DNA from: Citricoccus muralis
GTDB lineage: Bacteria > Actinomycetota > Actinomycetes > Actinomycetales > Micrococcaceae
Direction of reading: 5' to 3'
DNA: 64,000 nt
Assembly: GCF_029637705.1 (NCBI RefSeq)
Contig: NZ_CP121252.1
Location: 1,178,001 to 1,242,000, forward strand
How positions within the stretch are numbered: position 1 is the first letter of the stretch; every line of letters starts with the position of its first letter. This document shows positions 7,892-16,079 of the stretch, piece after piece. A model generated the notes under the pieces. It had not been told where the DNA came from, did not search any database, and saw nothing but the letters and a program-made list of their open reading frames with translations. The position numbers and the translations under genes are program-made.

Positions 7892-9052
7892 ATGACTGAC
7901 CGTCTCCGTGGTGGTCTCGTCGCACTCTGCATCGCCGAGACCACCAGCTGGGGGCTGCTGTACTACTCACTGCCCGTCGCTGTCGCGCCCATCTCCGAGG
8001 ACACGGGGTGGAGCCACACCGCGATCACAGCTGCCCTGTCCGTGGGCCTGCTCGTGTCCGCGATCGCCGGTATCCGCGTCGGCAGAATCCTGGACACTCA
8101 GGGGCCACGCACCGTCATGACGCTGGGAGCACTCATCGGAGTGCTCTCCCTGGTGCTCGTCGCGTGGTCTCCGAACCTGCCAATGTTCTACCTTGCATGG
8201 CTGCTGGCAGGGTTCGCCCAATCCGCAGTTCTCTACCCGCCCGCGTTCGCTGTCATCACACGCTGGTACGGTCCCCAGCGCGTCGTCCCGTTGACGACCT
8301 TGACTCTTGTCGCGGGACTGGCCTCCACGATCTTCGCTCCGATCGTGGCCTATCTCATCGATCAGGTCGGGTGGCGGACCAGTTACCTCATCATGGCCGG
8401 CATCCTCGCTGCTGTGACTGTGCCACTGCACGCCTTCTTCCTTAATAGCTCCTGGACAGACAACATCACCCACTCTGCTCACGGGTCGAAAGCCCACGTC
8501 CGCGCCATCACCCGCACTCCGCGCTTCGTCATCCTGCAGATCACCATGGCGCTGGCGACGTTCACTCTTTTCGCCGTCACGATCAACATCATCCCCGTAC
8601 TCCTGGAACGAGGGATCTCTTACAGCACCGCTGCCCTCACCCTCGGTCTCATTGGTGCCGGGCAGGTGATCGGACGAATCGGCTACTCGAGATTGGCCAG
8701 ATCTACCGCTGCGCACACGCGCACCGCACTCATCTTCGGTCTTGGTGCTAACGGGCTCTGGCTTCTGGCGTACGTCCCCGGTCCCGCCGCACTCCTCATC
8801 GCCATCGCTGTCTTGCTCGGCGCTGTCCGTGGATGCCACACCCTGCTGCAAGCCACTGCTGTCTCTGACAGATGGGGCACACAGAACTTCGGCACGATCA
8901 ACGGTGTCTTCACCGCGCCAATGACCGCTGTCGGTGCCCTGGCTCCCGTTTCTGGCCCAGCCCTTGCCAGTGTGCTCGGCAGCTACTCAGCTATGGCAGT
9001 TGTCATGGCCGTGATACTGACTGTTGCGGCACTCTCTTCCATGCGTTCCTGA
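7892..9052 (+). CDS. MFS transporter, 12-TM type
   Basis: The 386-residue protein has about twelve hydrophobic segments in two halves. The major-facilitator loop between TM2 and TM3 reads GRILDTQGPRTVMTLGA (a degenerate G-X3-D-X2-G-R-R/K motif). It belongs to the large family of single-component permeases. There is no Shine-Dalgarno at ATG 7892, but the conserved first helix begins directly after it. Because it lies downstream of the ars operon hairpin it may export an arsenical or an unrelated drug. Organoarsenical MFS exporters exist, but I see nothing that assigns this one. Confidence 0.8.
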   Translation: MTDRLRGGLVALCIAETTSWGLLYYSLPVAVAPISEDTGWSHTAITAALSVGLLVSAIAGIRVGRILDTQGPRTVMTLGALIGVLSLVLVAWSPNLPMFYLAWLLAGFAQSAVLYPPAFAVITRWYGPQRVVPLTTLTLVAGLASTIFAPIVAYLIDQVGWRTSYLIMAGILAAVTVPLHAFFLNSSWTDNITHSAHGSKAHVRAITRTPRFVILQITMALATFTLFAVTINIIPVLLERGISYSTAALTLGLIGAGQVIGRIGYSRLARSTAAHTRTALIFGLGANGLWLLAYVPGPAALLIAIAVLLGAVRGCHTLLQATAVSDRWGTQNFGTINGVFTAPMTAVGALAPVSGPALASVLGSYSAMAVVMAVILTVAALSSMRS

Positions 9053-9116
9053 CCTCTGGTCAATCTGCGCCGAGTGGAGAGTGCGCTGACGCGATTGCAC
9101 TCGACTTCTGAATTCA

Positions 9117-9329
9117 ATGCAGACAGCTTCTGAAACTGACAACACTCGTAGGGGACTGGCTTACGCTCGAGCGCAAGGTCGAGTGGGTGGACGCCCCACG
9201 GTGATGTCCGAGCAACGTAGACGTGCAGCTGAGGATCTGAAGGCCCAAGGCCATAGCCTCAACGAGATCGCGGCCGCGCTAGGAGTCAGCCGGTCTAGCG
9301 TCTGGAGAGCGCTGAACCGTGTTGATTGA
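9117..9329 (+). pseudogene. Serine recombinase, C-terminal fragment
   Basis: The 70-residue frame matches only the end of a small serine recombinase. It has the exit of the long helix and linker (TRRGLAYARAQGRVGGRPT) and the helix-turn-helix (SLNEIAAALGVSRSSVWRALNRV). The catalytic domain with its Ser is absent; the frame is closed by a stop at 9087-9089. It is a different recombinase from the one at 581, since their C-terminal sequences differ. It marks the right edge of the arsenic island and the point where the conjugative element is cut off. Confidence 0.75.
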
Positions 9330-9352
9330 GTCGGCTCTGGTTTGTAAGTCTG

Positions 9353-9616
9353 TCATCCGTACTTGCCCCGCGCCCTGTTGTGCTTCTTGATCGCCTCTAA
9401 ATGGGCGTTCAGCACGCGTCTTTCGACGTGGTGTGCGTCCATCCAGGCGGTGCGGGTGACCCACCGGTTGACCTCCCACTCGGCCTGGACCATCGTTTGC
9501 GTCCAGGCGATCGCGTATCCGTCGAAAGTTGCGCCCTCGTCGTTGGTGACCGTCACTGCTATGGGTTCAGATGCTTGAGTTACATGCCCAACTGGGTTTC
9601 CATGCTCATAGATCAT
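9353..9616 (-). CDS. Hypothetical protein, conjugative-element cargo
   Basis: The predicted 87-residue soluble protein begins MIYEHGNPVGHV and ends in a basic tail (KKHNRARGKYG). A longer frame begins at 9652. ATG 9616 is chosen because a perfect TATAAT lies seven bases before it, so the message would start at or next to the A of the ATG (leaderless). The middle is Trp-rich (WTQ, WEVNRWVTRTAW). I do not recognise the family. It is the last leftward gene before the truncated recombinase and has its own promoter. Confidence 0.65.
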   Translation of the reverse strand: MIYEHGNPVGHVTQASEPIAVTVTNDEGATFDGYAIAWTQTMVQAEWEVNRWVTRTAWMDAHHVERRVLNAHLEAIKKHNRARGKYG

Positions 9617-9653
9617 GCGTCCTATTATAGGTGGGCGTGTCCGACAAGGCATT
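9617..9653 (-). promoter_or_regulatory. Promoter with perfect -10 for leaderless gene
   Basis: Read on the minus strand, TATAAT (9629 to 9624) is followed by seven bases and the ATG at 9616. A -35 near 9647-9652 is weak. The spacing predicts transcription starting at the start codon. Confidence 0.6.
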
Positions 9654-9667
9654 TCGATCCCTGCGTA

Positions 9668-9997
9668 TTAGATGCTCTTGAGGCTCATGATTCCAGTAAT
9701 GGTGACACTCACGATGATGGCGGCCACTACGACGATCACGAGCCACGTGATATTCCTCTGAGTGAAGGTCCCCGGACGATACGCATTCCTCCGCAGAAAT
9801 GCCGCAACGGAGGCGAACGCTGTAGCGACGAATACACCCCTGATTCCAGCTACAACACTCACAGTCAGCGTCACCGCTGCCACGAATGAGAAGTAGGTGG
9901 CGATTCCCAAGGTGACGAACATCAGTACCTTGTGGGTTCCTGAAGTTCCTGGAAGCTGGACTCTGACTGGCTGCTCACTAATCCGGATCCTTCTCAT
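9668..9997 (-). CDS. Small membrane protein of the conjugative element
   Basis: The protein has 109 residues. A basic N-terminus (MRRIRISEQPVRVQL) is followed by two closely spaced hydrophobic stretches at about 25-48 and 50-68, a basic loop (RRNAYRPGTFTQRN), and a third membrane segment at about 83-104. The start overlaps the end of the upstream DUF4913-like gene by 20 bases, which indicates translational coupling. No family is recognised. By position it may be an accessory or exclusion-type membrane protein of the transfer operon, but that is a guess. Confidence 0.65.
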   Translation of the reverse strand: MRRIRISEQPVRVQLPGTSGTHKVLMFVTLGIATYFSFVAAVTLTVSVVAGIRGVFVATAFASVAAFLRRNAYRPGTFTQRNITWLVIVVVAAIIVSVTITGIMSLKSI

Positions 9998-10814
9998 CGG
10001 CTATTGTTTTCCAATCCTGGCCATCCGTTGACTGCTCCCACACCAACCCGGCATCTTCAGGTGTGCCGACGACTGTCGCGGACAGTTCTGCTTTCCCCGT
10101 GGCCATGGATCCGAATTCGAGTCCCACGTGGGCGTCGGGGAGCGGTGCATCTGCTCTCAGACCGATGGGAGACGACACGGCAAGCCGTTCGCCTTTCGCG
10201 CTCACTGCAGCGGCTCGCACATATCGGACACCGGTTTCTGGCCGGTCTACCAGCTCGGCGCGTCGGATCGTGGAGGCATGCACGCGCCAGTCTGTCTCGT
10301 TGTAGTCACGTTCGTAGGCGCCGATGCCTGATTTGTATCCGGTGGGCTCTTGGTGGCCACCGTTGTTCGCGCACCCGGCTTTCTCCGTCATGGCGCGAAC
10401 CCGGTAGAGCATCTGTTGTAGATTCGGGTGCCACATCATCATGGGGGAGAGCCCTGGAGCTTGTTCTTCCCACACCTTGTATTCCATGCACATCGCCGCG
10501 TAGAGTTCCGCGGTGATGTCAGGGTGGTGATACCAACAATCCGGGATTTCCTGGGCGCTGACCCGGTACTCGTGGATGAGCCAGTCCACCCATCGCCGCA
10601 ACCCGTTCCAGGCGTCCCACTGCTGCTCCGGGGGAATCTCTCTCCACCGGACACCAAACCAGGCCGGCGGCCCCTCCGCCAGCAGCTCCGCTGCGATCTC
10701 CGGGTCCATATGCGGTAAAGGCGTCCCCACCCCGGGCCTTTTGTTCTGGCCGGTTTCCGAGTTCTCCCGCACTTCGGTGTCGAGGTCTTCGTCTTCCACC
10801 CACGGACTACTCAT
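9978..10814 (-). CDS. DUF4913-like protein of actinobacterial mobile elements
   Basis: The protein has 278 residues from ATG 10814, which overlaps the upstream stop as ATGA; the longer frame to 10937 is rejected for that reason. Residues 40-150 hold a Trp-rich region (WFGVRWREIPPEQQWDAW, DCWYHHPDITAELYA). It resembles the DUF4913 domain found on actinobacterial plasmids and integrative elements. The C-terminal 100 residues are less conserved and end acidic. There is no catalytic motif and no signal peptide. The family name is from memory of its motif pattern and is not certain. Confidence 0.65.
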   Translation of the reverse strand: MSSPWVEDEDLDTEVRENSETGQNKRPGVGTPLPHMDPEIAAELLAEGPPAWFGVRWREIPPEQQWDAWNGLRRWVDWLIHEYRVSAQEIPDCWYHHPDITAELYAAMCMEYKVWEEQAPGLSPMMMWHPNLQQMLYRVRAMTEKAGCANNGGHQEPTGYKSGIGAYERDYNETDWRVHASTIRRAELVDRPETGVRYVRAAAVSAKGERLAVSSPIGLRADAPLPDAHVGLEFGSMATGKAELSATVVGTPEDAGLVWEQSTDGQDWKTIADEKDPD

Positions 10815-11283
10815 AGTGTGATGCGCTCCTGACCTGTTTCTTGATCGTAGAATTGCCACGTCTGAGGACGCCCGCCGTTCAAGGGGAAACGCCACAGCAG
10901 TGCCCGAAAACAATCTCGGCAATGCCCGACCGCCCACGCATCAGTCTCATCGTCGAGCAGATAGTGCTCGGCAGTGAGCCGATGGCCACCGAGGCCAGCA
11001 GCGAAACAATCAGGACGCGAGAGCATCCTGTGAGCCTCCTCCCGGGTCTCCGGGGCTCGGATCATTCCCCATTGTTCGCGCAAGAACTCGGCGGCATCGC
11101 GGGTCTCGATTTCGACCCATCGGCGCATCAGATGGTTGTTCAACGAAGCCGGGGGCGACTGCACGTCGTGCGGACTGACACCTTGCCACATCACCTCATC
11201 CAAGAACGGAGTCATCTCCGCTGCACCACTGAGCACCGCTCCCTTTCCTAGGGTCAGCAAAAGGAACCAGTCCGGTGCGACTG
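10811..11283 (-). pseudogene. Element gene interrupted by IS3 copy 1, 3' part
   Basis: This frame runs unbroken from the insertion sequence to a stop at 10811. Removing the IS and one copy of the ACTG target duplication joins it in frame to 12628-12688 and gives a 177-residue protein (178 codons, exactly divisible by three). The product has a CX2C pair (HCRDCF) and is Trp-rich. It has no recognised family. TTG 11260 could start a truncated product, but nothing supports its translation. Confidence 0.8.
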
Positions 11284-11352
11284 TGAGGCTACCCTCGAAT
11301 AGTGGACACCCAAGTTAGCGGGATTCGCAGTCCTGCTGGAAGGATGTTCAAT

Positions 11353-11679
11353 ATGTCAGACCAGAAGCGACAGCGTCGCTCTTTCACCCCGGAATATCGG
11401 ATCGAGGCGGCGAATCTCGTCATTGACACCGGCAGGTCTATCGCCGCGGTGGCAAAGGAAATCGGAGTCGGTGAACAGACCCTGGGCACCTGGGTCAAAG
11501 CCGAGAAAGACCGACGCCGCGCCGAGGGTGAACCCACGGGTGCGTTGAACGAGGACGAACGGGCTGAACTGGCACGGTTGAGGCGGGAGAACTTCGATCT
11601 GAAACAGGACAACGAGTTCCTGGGAAAAGCAGCCGCCTTCTTCGCGTCGAAGCCTCGAAACAAGAGAAATTCGAGCTGA
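11353..11679 (+). CDS. IS3-family transposase OrfA (helix-turn-helix)
   Basis: OrfA has 108 residues with the IS3 N-terminal helix-turn-helix (RRSFTPEYRIEAANLVI, then SIAAVAKEIGVGEQTLGTWV) and a leucine-zipper-like helix (RAELARLRRENFDLKQDNEFL). It binds the terminal repeats. GGAAGG directly abuts ATG 11344, so ATG 11353, nine bases on, is the likely start. Its stop overlaps the orfB start by one base (TGATG). OrfB is in the -1 frame, the arrangement used for programmed frameshifting in this family. Confidence 0.92.
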   Translation: MSDQKRQRRSFTPEYRIEAANLVIDTGRSIAAVAKEIGVGEQTLGTWVKAEKDRRRAEGEPTGALNEDERAELARLRRENFDLKQDNEFLGKAAAFFASKPRNKRNSS

Positions 11680-12587
11680 TGGACTCGGAGAAGGCCCACT
11701 ATGCGATTCGCCGGATGGCCAGGCTCCTCGAGGTGACGAAATCTGGGTACTACGCATGGAAGAAACGTCGGCAGGCCGGGCCATCGAAACGCGCGAGAGC
11801 GCAACGGAATCTTGACGGGCAAGTCGCAGCGGTTCATGCGGAGTCTGATGGTGTCTATGGGGCACCACGGGTGGCAGCGCAACTGGCTCGACAAGGCGTG
11901 AGTGTGGACGAGAAGACGGTCGCGGCTTCGTTGCGCAGGCAGGGCCTTGAAGGCATCAGTCCACGTCGGTTTCGGCCGGTGACGACACTGCCGGGTGTGG
12001 CGACTCATCACATTCCGGACCTCGTGAAACGAGTCTGGGACCGAGGTGAGTTGGATGCTGTGTGGATCAGCGATATTACGTATCTGCGCACGTGGGAAGG
12101 GTTCGTGTATTTGTGCGTCATCCGCGATGGGTGCTCACGCCGAGTGCTCGGCTGGGCGATGGATGCCAGACAAGATTCTGACCTCGTGGAACGAGCGTTG
12201 AGGATGGCTCATACGCTACGAGAAATGGTTCCAGATGACGTCATTTTTCATGCCGACAAAGGAGCGCAGTACACGTCAGCGCAGTTGCATCAGGCCTCTG
12301 TGGAGCTGGGGCTCAAGCAGTCGGTAGGCCGGACTGGAGTGTGTTGGGATAATGCGATGTCGGAGTCGTTCTGGTCATCACTGAAGACTGAGTTCTTCGA
12401 ACGCCGGGTCTGGCAGACTCGGGCTGAGGCGATGCGGGAAGTCGCTCGGTGGGTCGAGGTGGTATATAACCGGCGGCGGTTGCACTCGGCGTTGGGGATG
12501 GTCCCGCCGGTGGAGTTTGAGGAGAAGTTCCGGGCCGAGCACAGTGCCGGCCGGGTTCAGGAGGAAGTGTCTACGCAGGCTGCGTGA
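11679..12587 (+). CDS. IS3-family transposase OrfB (DDE integrase)
   Basis: OrfB has 302 residues with a retroviral-type integrase core. The catalytic residues are the Asp in WISDITYL, the Asp in FHADKGAQYTS, and the Glu in FWSSLKTEFF, spaced as expected for D,D(35)E. The N-terminal YAIRRMARLLEVTKSGYYAW is the usual OrfB start. The -1 frame stays open upstream of the ATG, so an OrfAB fusion by ribosomal slippage near 11650-11677 is likely to be the active transposase. Confidence 0.95.
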   Translation: MDSEKAHYAIRRMARLLEVTKSGYYAWKKRRQAGPSKRARAQRNLDGQVAAVHAESDGVYGAPRVAAQLARQGVSVDEKTVAASLRRQGLEGISPRRFRPVTTLPGVATHHIPDLVKRVWDRGELDAVWISDITYLRTWEGFVYLCVIRDGCSRRVLGWAMDARQDSDLVERALRMAHTLREMVPDDVIFHADKGAQYTSAQLHQASVELGLKQSVGRTGVCWDNAMSESFWSSLKTEFFERRVWQTRAEAMREVARWVEVVYNRRRLHSALGMVPPVEFEEKFRAEHSAGRVQEEVSTQAA

Positions 12588-12623
12588 CGTGGTTCACGTG
12601 TCCACGACTTGCGGGGAGCCCCA

Positions 12624-12688
12624 ACTGGAGTCCCGTTCAGGGGGATGGTCCGTTCTCGATCAAGGAACTTTCGGGTTTTCGTTGCCAT
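12624..12688 (-). pseudogene. Element gene interrupted by IS3 copy 1, 5' part
   Basis: ATG 12688 is preceded by AGGAG at nine bases and encodes MATKTRKFLDRERTIPL before the frame meets the insertion sequence. It is in frame with 10811-11283 once the IS and one ACTG are removed. It lies 26 bases after the previous gene of the leftward operon. Confidence 0.8.
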
Positions 12689-12714
12689 GGTGTTCTGCTC
12701 CTGGATTTGCCTGG

Positions 12715-13044
12715 TCAGTGTTGCTTGCGTCGATACCGCCGCGGGGGAGCGAATATCGCTTTCGAGAGTCTGGCGAACATCGCATTCACCGCCTTCTCAG
12801 CTGCCCCTGGACCGGGATGAGCGCTCATCCACCGATGGACGGCGTCTTCACACATCGTGCATAACCACACCCCGGTCTCAGGGTCGCTGGTAGTTCGACA
12901 GTGAGCACGGTCGACGATGTCAACCGAAGTCGCATGGAAAACCAACGGTTGAGAGCGTTGACAGATCCCACACGTCCCCAGCGGAGACTCAGGATCGGAC
13001 CAATCCCCGTGAATGACTTCGTTCCAGTCCGCGTTCTCGTTCAT
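12715..13044 (-). CDS. Small zinc-ribbon-like protein of the conjugative element
   Basis: The 109-residue protein has two CX2C pairs (TCGIC at about residue 25 and LCTMC at about residue 63) separated by about 35 residues, a zinc-ribbon-like pattern, and a basic C-terminus (RRYRRKQH). It may bind nucleic acid. ATG 13044 follows a GGAGGGG sequence at about 12 bases. It lies between the HNH gene and the IS-interrupted gene in the leftward operon. No family is recognised. Confidence 0.6.
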   Translation of the reverse strand: MNENADWNEVIHGDWSDPESPLGTCGICQRSQPLVFHATSVDIVDRAHCRTTSDPETGVWLCTMCEDAVHRWMSAHPGPGAAEKAVNAMFARLSKAIFAPPRRYRRKQH

Positions 13045-13066
13045 GATTCGTTTTGTCCCCTCCGGA

Positions 13067-13457
13067 TCACTGATTTCTGCGTAGATGTCGAATCATCCGA
13101 GCGATGATCACCACCGTTGCGCGGCGGCGGTCCCACCCGTAAAACTCTTTGCGTCCGTCCATGATCCGGTGAAGATCTCGGTGATGGTCTCTACACAGTG
13201 ACACGAGATCCTCATCCGTTTCCTGTGCCCGCCACTTACCTGTGGATGAATCTCTCCCCACCCCCCGCATAGGAGACGTGGTGGAGGTCCAGCGTCCCCG
13301 CCTCTGCCAGTGTGATTCCGCAGACCTGGCACGCCGGCTCGAATCCTTCCTTGCGTTGATCACGAAACCACCGCACCCGTCGAAAACCCCATTGCGGGGA
13401 GCGCAGGTACTCGCGGTAACTGGAGGAACCGGTCCGGTGCAGCGACAGTCTCGACAT
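13067..13457 (-). pseudogene. HNH endonuclease, frameshifted in a G6 run
   Basis: Two overlapping frames together make one HNH nuclease. The first (from ATG 13457) has YREYLRSPQWGFRRVRWFR, a CQVCG zinc knuckle and LDLHHVSYA. The second carries DEDLVSLCRDHHRDLH and the C-terminus. Deleting one G from the run of six (13261-13266, C on the plus strand) restores a continuous protein of about 129 residues. As read, the product stops soon after the HH motif. This is a pseudogene, a phase-variable tract, or a sequencing error. It starts eight bases after the coupling-protein stop. Confidence 0.75.
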
Positions 13458-13464
13458 GTTGTCA

Positions 13465-15321
13465 TCACCGGACCGGCACCGGCAGGCGACCATCGAGGTC
13501 CGCGTTCACATCCACGTCCCTGGTCGACGGGCCCGAGGACAATACGTCAGCACCACCCAGCAACTCTGAGAGCAGCGCCTGATTGTACGCACCGGCCGCC
13601 GCCTTGATCTGCTTAGCGTCAGCGCGGTCTGGCCATTTCGTCATCTGCATCACGATCGGTCGACCGTTGCGATTGAAGAGAATGCCCCACCCGAACGGCA
13701 GCCGCCGCAAATCAGAGATATTCAACACCTGCAGCTCCGCGACCTGTTCAGAGGTGGAGACCGAATCTCTAGAACGGGACTTCGAGAACCGGGTGATCTC
13801 CCTGGATCCCGCCAGTTTCGAGAAGGTTTCCAAATCTGAGACGTTAGAGGCTCCACCGAGTTGGATCTTCACGGTTGCGGAATCGAATAGGGCGGTGGCT
13901 TGTTGTTCTCCCCATTCGTTGCGGGCCTGAGCCAGGGACTGAAAGACCGCGAACACGCTGATCCCGACACCACCACCATCGGCCATGAGTTGTGTGAGTC
14001 CCGGCCACGCACCAGAGATGTTCGCAATTTCATCCAGCACCAATGACAGGGGAGGGTCCAGTCGGTTTCCTGGTGACTTCGCAGCTAATTCACGGGCACG
14101 TTCGGTGATCGCGTCCATCATCGCAATCAGGAACGGTCCCGCCGAGGAACCACCGGTCTTGGTGCCCACAATGTAGAGGGTGCCGTTCTCGGTGAGGAAG
14201 CGGTCGATGTCGAAGGTTTCATCCACCCGGGCCGGGTTCAACACGGCTCGTACCTCCGGCACCGCGAGCCCTTTGACCGCGCCCTCAACGCCGAACCACT
14301 TATTCTGCAACAGCTTCGGATCGCCCTCGATGATGCCTTGCAACACCAGGTTCCAGTTCGACGCTGCACCTGGATGATCCGAGAGAATCCGGACGGCTTC
14401 TTTGGCTTCCATCGGGTTATTGCCCCACCGCATCAGATCATCCACCGTCCGGTGGCCCAATGCGGCAGCGTGCAGCAAACACTCCATGATCGTCGTGGCC
14501 GGTGCCCGCCACTCTTGATTTCCCGCGGACGCACCCAACCCGGATGCCCCGATCAGTGATGTGGCCCGCTGATTGGCGACCATCGGGCGTTCACACCCAG
14601 TGATAGGGGACCATTTCAACGTGGTAGCACGACCCGTTAGCCCCTGTGGGTCAAACAGGGCTACGGGTCCTTTCTCCTTGCGCAGATCCCACGTCATGGC
14701 CAGATTGTCGGCTCGTGACGAGGTGGTGATCACTGGGCCAGGAGCATCCAGAATCGCCCCTACCAGCAGGTGCAGGCCCTTACCCGACCGTGGTGGCCCA
14801 ATCAGACACACCGATTCCTCCAGTGACGCCCACACCGGGGACCCCTCAGAGACCCCGAGTTTCAGCGCACCCTGTACGGGTTTCGGATTCTTCAACGACG
14901 GACGGACCTTGCCCACGCGCTTACCCACGGACCGTGTCCCCACGGTACGGCGCACCTCGGAAGATCGGGCGATTCCTTCACGACGGCGCAGATCCTTCAA
15001 AAACGCTCGGTCTGATTGCTTCCACTTGGCCCGCGCCCAGAACCCGACTCCTACCAGTAAGGCTACAACCACGATCGCCCCGACGAGGACGGTCACGACC
15101 GCAGCGGTGGGGGCACTACACCCGTCAACGGTTCCGAACACGGTGGTGTCCCCGCTGGTGAAGAAGCTCATCGGCCCAAACAGCGATTCTGGGAACCCGC
15201 CTGGTCCGCACACCGCCCGGGTGGCTCCCATCCCGGTGAGCACGAACAGCCCATACAGTGCTGCTATGCCCAGGCCAATGAGGATCAGTCGTTCCTGATT
15301 GCCAGTACTGTTCTCACTCAT
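13465..15321 (-). CDS. Type IV coupling protein, TraG/TraD/VirD4-like
   Basis: The 618-residue protein has two N-terminal membrane segments (about 10-32 and 75-95). Its cytoplasmic ATPase has Walker A GPPRSGKGLHL (near residue 175) and Walker B LSLVLDEIANI. A block near LTQLMADGGGVGISVFAVFQSLAQ is typical of TraG/TraM-recognition ATPases. It would bring the relaxase-DNA complex to the secretion channel. ATG 15321 follows GAGAGGG. It lies directly downstream of the VirB4-like ATPase, as in other actinobacterial conjugative elements. The frame is intact although its neighbours are broken. Confidence 0.9.
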   Translation of the reverse strand: MSENSTGNQERLILIGLGIAALYGLFVLTGMGATRAVCGPGGFPESLFGPMSFFTSGDTTVFGTVDGCSAPTAAVVTVLVGAIVVVALLVGVGFWARAKWKQSDRAFLKDLRRREGIARSSEVRRTVGTRSVGKRVGKVRPSLKNPKPVQGALKLGVSEGSPVWASLEESVCLIGPPRSGKGLHLLVGAILDAPGPVITTSSRADNLAMTWDLRKEKGPVALFDPQGLTGRATTLKWSPITGCERPMVANQRATSLIGASGLGASAGNQEWRAPATTIMECLLHAAALGHRTVDDLMRWGNNPMEAKEAVRILSDHPGAASNWNLVLQGIIEGDPKLLQNKWFGVEGAVKGLAVPEVRAVLNPARVDETFDIDRFLTENGTLYIVGTKTGGSSAGPFLIAMMDAITERARELAAKSPGNRLDPPLSLVLDEIANISGAWPGLTQLMADGGGVGISVFAVFQSLAQARNEWGEQQATALFDSATVKIQLGGASNVSDLETFSKLAGSREITRFSKSRSRDSVSTSEQVAELQVLNISDLRRLPFGWGILFNRNGRPIVMQMTKWPDRADAKQIKAAAGAYNQALLSELLGGADVLSSGPSTRDVDVNADLDGRLPVPVR

Positions 15322-15336
15322 GGGTCCGTTTCCCTC

Positions 15337-16030
15337 TCAGCTCTGTCCCTGACCGGCCAAAACGGTTGCGTCTTCGTCGGTGATGTCGAGGGTGCGCATC
15401 CGCTCGTCGGTGTCGAACAGCGGTGTCTCAGCGCGCGACCGGTCGTTGGCGACCTCGAAACTCGACTCCCGCAGCCGCCACAGCCCCACCCCTTTATCCA
15501 GGGACTTAATGAGTGCGCGTTCCCGGTCGGAGAGATCGAGTTCGTCCATGGTGACCTTCAACGCGGAAGCGTCTTGGCGGTAGATGACCTTCACATCAGA
15601 ATCTGCCAGCAGTGACCGGGCCATAGCAGCCATCCGAGATTTCTGATCTCCGGCCATATCCAGGTCACTGATCTTGTGCATCACCAAAATGTTGAACAAC
15701 CCATAAGCCCGGGCCAGTTTCCAGGACTCCACCATCCGTTGCAGGTCAGCTTCCGAGGAGATGTTGTCCCAACCCTCTTCATAGATGACCAGCCGCTGAC
15801 CGTAATCACTGTTAGTGATCATCGCCTCCGTCCATGCACCCGCACAGGCATTCACCACGCGCACCGCTTCCGGACTGGCCCCCGACAGCGCTGAAGAATC
15901 GATGGAGACCGCTGGGGCGTTCGGGTCGAAGGTCACCGTGGACTCCCCATCAAACATGCCCGCCAGGTCCCCGCTGGTGATCCTGTGTAGCGTCAGCTCA
16001 AGGTGGCCGGCGGCTTTTGTCAACGGCGGC
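15337..16030 (-). pseudogene. VirB4-like conjugation ATPase, C-terminal half (split by IS21)
   Basis: About 230 residues of the ATPase end remain, including SGDLAGMFDGEST, a Walker-B-like strand RLVIYEEGWDNI with the catalytic acidic pair, and DLSDRERALIKSLDKGVGLWRLR near the end, typical of VirB4/TraC ATPases. The frame continues a few codons into the IS21 end (to 16044), but that is an artefact of the insertion. The Walker A half is at 18182-19063. The halves do not rejoin cleanly: no target duplication is seen, and direct joining is out of frame by one base. Confidence 0.8.
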
Positions 16031-16079
16031 TGAAAAGTGGACATTAATCGACGTCTGAAAACTGGACACTCTGACAGGT

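Larger units (their letters stand above)
11284..12623 (+). mobile_element. IS3-family insertion sequence, copy 1 (1,340 bp)
   Basis: The ends are imperfect inverted repeats of about 27 bp (TGAGGCTACCCTCG... at the left; its partner read inward from the right starts TGGGGCTCCCCGC, and both contain GTGGACAC). A 4-bp direct repeat ACTG flanks it (11280-11283 and 12624-12627). It encodes overlapping orfA and orfB. A second copy of the same length, with identical encoded proteins, lies at 23941-25280. Ends were fixed by where the two copies stop matching and by the target duplication. Confidence 0.95.
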
